64,000 bases of DNA from Siphonodentalium dalli (Eukaryota; Mollusca; Scaphopoda; Gadilida; Siphonodentaliidae), in the NCBI GenBank assembly GCA_032622095.1, contig CP136063.1:266781426-266845425 (forward strand). Direction: 5' to 3'. Below, piece after piece: positions 60,472 through 64,000 of the stretch. A model generated the notes under the pieces. The model was not told the DNA's origin. It searched no databases and saw nothing but the letters and a program-made list of their open reading frames with translations. How positions within the stretch are numbered: the stretch's first letter is position 1; every line of letters begins with the position of its first letter. Position numbers and translations under genes: made by a program.

Positions 60472-62932
60472 GTAAGTTCTATATTGACAGATACATGTAC
60501 TCTTGCCTAATAATAGTGTCAGCACGATTATTAATTTTAGAGAATATTTCCAATGATCACTATTATTATTTTCAGCATAAATCACCATCCATCACTATTA
60601 TTATGCCATCACGATTATTAGGCACCTGAGAGTACCTGTAAATGTACATGTCTGCATACCAAGTGTAGCAACAAACAAATTACCGAACATTAACTGGGTA
60701 CTATTTAATGCATAGCATACCATTTATATTGATGGTTTTCATTTTATATCCTTTTTTTCCCCACTGCAGCTGACAGCACAATATTCATGACATTGATAAT
60801 GAGTAGTTAGTTTGGCAGGTATTAAATACAAACCTTGTTCTGAATTTCGTATATTGGAGATTGGCCAACATAAACAAGAGATTGGCCAACATAAACAAAT
60901 TGAAATTATGGGTTTCTTATTATATGACATACCGGTAAGAATATCAAACAAATTTCTGTCAAGATGAGGATCAAAATTTTTGAGGGGGAGGGGTGGTAAA
61001 ATTTACTGAATACACAAACATTTTAAATTTGGATTTTCAAGTGCTACTAGGACCACTGATTTTACCCAAGCATAAGTATTGAGTTAGCATTAGTACTTGT
61101 TCACTGTTCAATTTTAATACCGTTGTCATGACATTATAAACATGTAGCATCTACATGTACTAGTATCTCGGCCAATGTCACTGATTTGTAAAGACCAAGG
61201 AAACTTAATTGTAATGCAAAGATTTTCACTTACGGGTATTATATAAATTTGATCGAATATAAGACACAAGATGAAAAATAAAAGTATTGGGGAAAAAATA
61301 TTGAGAACAAAAGAAAATAATGGCACAAGCCAATTCCATTACGATAAATCAAGCTATTTCCATTACGATAAATCAAGCTATTTAAATTGAATGTTAGCAG
61401 GATGTCTCAGTTCTAGTGGCTACATTTTCTTGATGAATGTAATTTATTGATGAGGTCTATTGATTTGCTACTGCCTTCATACCAGTAGTGGTACATGCAA
61501 ACAGATGGTTTGTTTTCTTTGGTAACTCCTTATCTATTATGCATGCACCTATAGTGTCAAGACACAAATGATTGATTGATCAATTGATGAGATCACCTGA
61601 CAGGTAATGACAGTTTTAAAATGAAGTGTCAAGTAAAACTTTAGAAATGAATATACAGTAATGCCCTAAGTAATCGACCTCTTAACCAAAGCAGAATTAT
61701 GGGTAACTTTTCAGGATTTAGTCGGAAATATGGCTTGTTGCCATTCATCGGAAAGCTCTCCCCGAGAGCTTTCCGATGAATGGCAACAAGCCATATTTCC
61801 GACTAAATCCTGAAAATTTACCCATAATTCTGCTTTGGTTAAGAGGTCGATTACTTAGGGTATTACTGTACAATGTATGGAGGAAAATTACAAGTTGCCC
61901 AATGTTTATATTTATGAGCACCGATAGAAACTGAACATACATGTACTAGTAAGCCACATTCCCAATGGAGAGAAGTTAGGTAAAAAAAAAAGGACCTCGC
62001 CACATTGAATAAAAAGGGCCATAATTTTTATTATAGTATATGAATATGGATACCAAATACAATTTGTGTGCCAAATACAAATACATGTATATAGTTTATT
62101 AATTTTATGAAAAAATTCCAACCTGCACGATGCATATTTGGTCTGCACAACGGCTGCCAGTGCAAATAAAATATAAGAATATTGGTTCTCAAAGTGGCGG
62201 TCGCGAGACAAACATCTTAGTATTCCTACAAGAACATATGGAATTGTTGTTATTACATTGTTGCACTTCCAGCCATTTGAAAAATGATTGCCTTTTTTTG
62301 TGAGAATTGGTAACATGATTCTACCCTGTACATGTACTTCTGTTACGCCCTGCACTATTAATATTGTTGGAAGTTTCTACCCTGTACTTATATTCCGCCC
62401 TGAACTTCTATTTGGCACACGAGAGTAGTAACTTCGTTGACTTGTGGCAGTTATTGCTCTCCACCTTCATGAAAAATCTATTTTGTTTATATTTAGTAAA
62501 ATTGGTTGTTTTTATTAATAAACAGCCCATTGAATATGAACTATCGGTAAGTACATGTACATGTAGATTTAGGAAAATGATTAGCTGATCCTCATGTTTG
62601 TTGCAATTAATAGTAATTGTGTACTAAATTACTAATTGTAACTCCAGACAATTGAAAGGCGCTGGATGAATTCAGGATCACATATTAGAATGGAGAGATA
62701 TCAGTTTATGGACAACAATAACAATTATTGTCTATTGCCAATTATTTGGCTACTTCTGTTTTTGTTTTTTGTTTTTTTTGGTCATTTTTCAGAAACTTTG
62801 GCCAAATTGAAAAACCATAATATGGTATTATCGAGAAAACCAAAATTAAAACCACCCCCCCCCCAAAAAAAAACCTGTCACCACATCCCTCACTCCAGAT
62901 CATTTTAATGAGACTGATTCTTGTTGTTTCAG
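60472..62932 (+). other. Putative intron 2 of the unnamed gene
   Basis: From GTAAGT to TTGTTGTTTCAG. It contains the palindromic MITE at 61656-61868, a doubled CCATTACGATAAATCAAGCT near 61336-61382 and a C/A run near 62854-62873. No further exon seen. Confidence 0.5.
61656..61868. mobile_element. Palindromic MITE, copy 3
   Basis: 213 bp, flanked by TA on both sides (61654-61655 and 61869-61870). Termini are CAGTAATGCCCTAAGTAATC and, inverted, CAGTAATACCCTAAGTAATC. Arms are near identical to copy 1, including the GAAAGCTCTC tip. Confidence 0.9.
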
Positions 62933-63028
62933 AGACCAACGCTGAACTATGATGGTCTTCATGATAGATCTGTTAAGCATTACTTCTCCCCACCTCCCGT
63001 GCGGGTCGGTATCACGCAGCTCAGTCAG
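62933..63028 (+). CDS. Exon 3 of the unnamed gene
   Basis: 96 bp (32 codons) between acceptor TTGTTTCAG and donor CAG|GTCAGT, phase 0 at both ends. It encodes RPTLNYDGLHDRSVKHYF and SPPPVRVGITQLSQ. Phase fits exon 2. No domain is recognised. The gene continues beyond this exon and probably beyond the window. Confidence 0.65.
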
Positions 63029-63192
63029 GTCAGTTTTAATATAGACTGGTGCCATACTATAGTATAAGATCTAACATAGAGTCAAATACATGTACATTGT
63101 AGCATGGTTACCCTACCTTCCCAATTACACCTCAAGACTAATAAATAACCTATTAACTTGTTTAGTAGCAGGTCTGATCAGACAGCTCTAAA

Positions 63193-63856
63193 TTAACACT
63201 TTCGGTGCTGAATGGATACTCCCATTCAGTTTTAAAGTATACATCGGAACGGTCTATTATTCATTTGGAGGGTTGTGCAGGTGATAATAGCAGACAGTGG
63301 AAAAGATAATACAAATGCACTAGAGCAGACAGATTTCTATTAACCCTTTACCCAACAGAACGGCCCTGTGCCAATGCATTCTCTTATATATGCGAGTCGA
63401 CCATAGGTCGCCTCGCATATATAAGAGAATGCATTGGCTTAACACATTAAAAACTATAAAATTGTTAAAGAATGTAAGAAAAAATGGTAAAAAGTGTTAA
63501 AAAAAGATTTGTTTTAGGCCAATGCATTCTCTTATATATGCGAGGCGACCTATGGTCGACTCGCATATATAAGAGAATGCATTGGCACAGGGCATAACTG
63601 TAACTATCACAATGTGGTCAAGGAGCCGGTTCCAATGATATCCATATTTGTATGGTTCTATTGAGACAGACCGAAGATATTTTAGGCTGTTGAAGCTTTA
63701 TTTGGCCGGTTTTGGCCGGTTTGTTGGGTAAAGGGTTAATTGGTGTGAAATGTTCAGATAATAAGTTCAACAACATTTCGCCATTTGTTGACCTTATTAT
63801 CTGAACTTTTCCTATGGGAACTATTATCAATGAGTATTCAGTATTGAAAGGGTTAA
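63193..63856. mobile_element. TTAA MITE family P, host of a nested MITE
   Basis: Termini are TTAACACTTTCGGTGCTGAA on the left and, inverted from the right, TTAACCCTTTCAATACTGAA, with TTAA at 63193-63196 and 63853-63856. The palindromic core (AAATGTTCAGATAATAAGTT and inverse) lies at about 63749-63811. The double-hairpin MITE at 63341-63739 sits inside it. Without the insert it would be about 265 bp, close to the 250-bp copy at 42.4 kb. Confidence 0.85.
63341..63739. mobile_element. piggyBac-like double-hairpin MITE, complete copy
   Basis: 399 bp including TTAA on each side. Inverted termini are TTAACCCTTTACCCAACA; the CCCTTT start after TTAA fits piggyBac elements. Two 69-nt palindromes (63370-63438 and 63518-63586) are exact or near-exact reverse complements of each other, separated by 79 bp. 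Non-coding. The right half matches 40117-40337 closely. Confidence 0.9.
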
Positions 63857-63929
63857 GTGCAGGAGTATGGTGAATTGAACTGGCTGCATGTAGGCCATTT
63901 ATGGCAGGTACATGTACCCATAGCTTGTA

Positions 63930-64000
63930 CAGTAATGCCCTAATTAATCGACTTCTTAACCACAGCAGAATTATGGGTAACTTTTCAGGATTTGGTCGGA
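63930..64000. mobile_element. Palindromic MITE, copy 4 (cut by window end)
   Basis: Starts CAGTAATGCCCTAATTAATC after TA and runs through the first part of the left arm (CAGAATTATGGGTAACTTTT) to the window edge. Confidence 0.85.

Noticed and set aside
1-64000. tRNA, rRNA or snRNA genes
   Set aside because: Looked for B-box-like GGTTCGAATCC strings and snRNA signatures; none convincing. A covariance-model scan would be decisive.

Overview
The window is nuclear DNA of an animal, AT-rich and repeat-dominated. Three things show this: intron-bounded exons with GT/AG borders, BEL/Pao and non-LTR retrotransposons, and many non-autonomous DNA transposons (MITEs) with clear inverted repeats and target duplications. 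One exon is from a Cys-loop ligand-gated channel and one from mitochondrial SDHA. The repeat style suggests a marine invertebrate, probably a lophotrochozoan such as a mollusc; that placement is inference.

Host coding content is small. An SDHA exon stands alone at 25441-25589 (+). A Cys-loop receptor exon (Cys-loop, TM1, TM2) is at about 43879-44299 (-). A start-codon exon (55627-55667) and two further exons (60381-60471 and 62933-63028), all +, have compatible splice phases and look like the start of one gene that I cannot name.

Layout. 0.6-2.6 kb: duplicated and inverted repeats, then a MITE inside another repeat beside a LINE fragment. 3.8-7.0 kb: a composite array of a 451-bp MITE and a 902-bp spacer with a 1353-bp period. 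7.9-11.5 kb: a complete LTR-to-LTR BEL/Pao element that has lost reverse transcriptase and integrase. 11.7-17.1 kb: a LINE whose reverse transcriptase is split by a 1.5-kb insertion carrying a long inverted repeat. 17-25 kb: minisatellites and several MITEs, including a GC-rich TIR element at 22.1-23.1 kb. 26.7-30.0 kb: a second LINE (-). 31.6-38.0 kb: a 47-bp satellite array with higher-order structure. 38-43 kb: segmental repeats, a 49-bp satellite and TTAA-type MITEs. 45.0-45.5 kb: a MITE with a 9-bp target duplication. 47.8-49.7 kb: a 5'-truncated LINE (-). 50-55 kb: scattered minisatellites and repeats. 55.6-64 kb: the unnamed gene, whose introns hold at least eight MITE insertions from several superfamilies.

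The genes do not form an operon or pathway. The main theme is layered transposition: elements inserted in elements, with palindromic and double-hairpin MITEs the most striking. Boundaries are read by eye from target duplications and repeat ends; family names for MITEs rest on termini and target-site length only.
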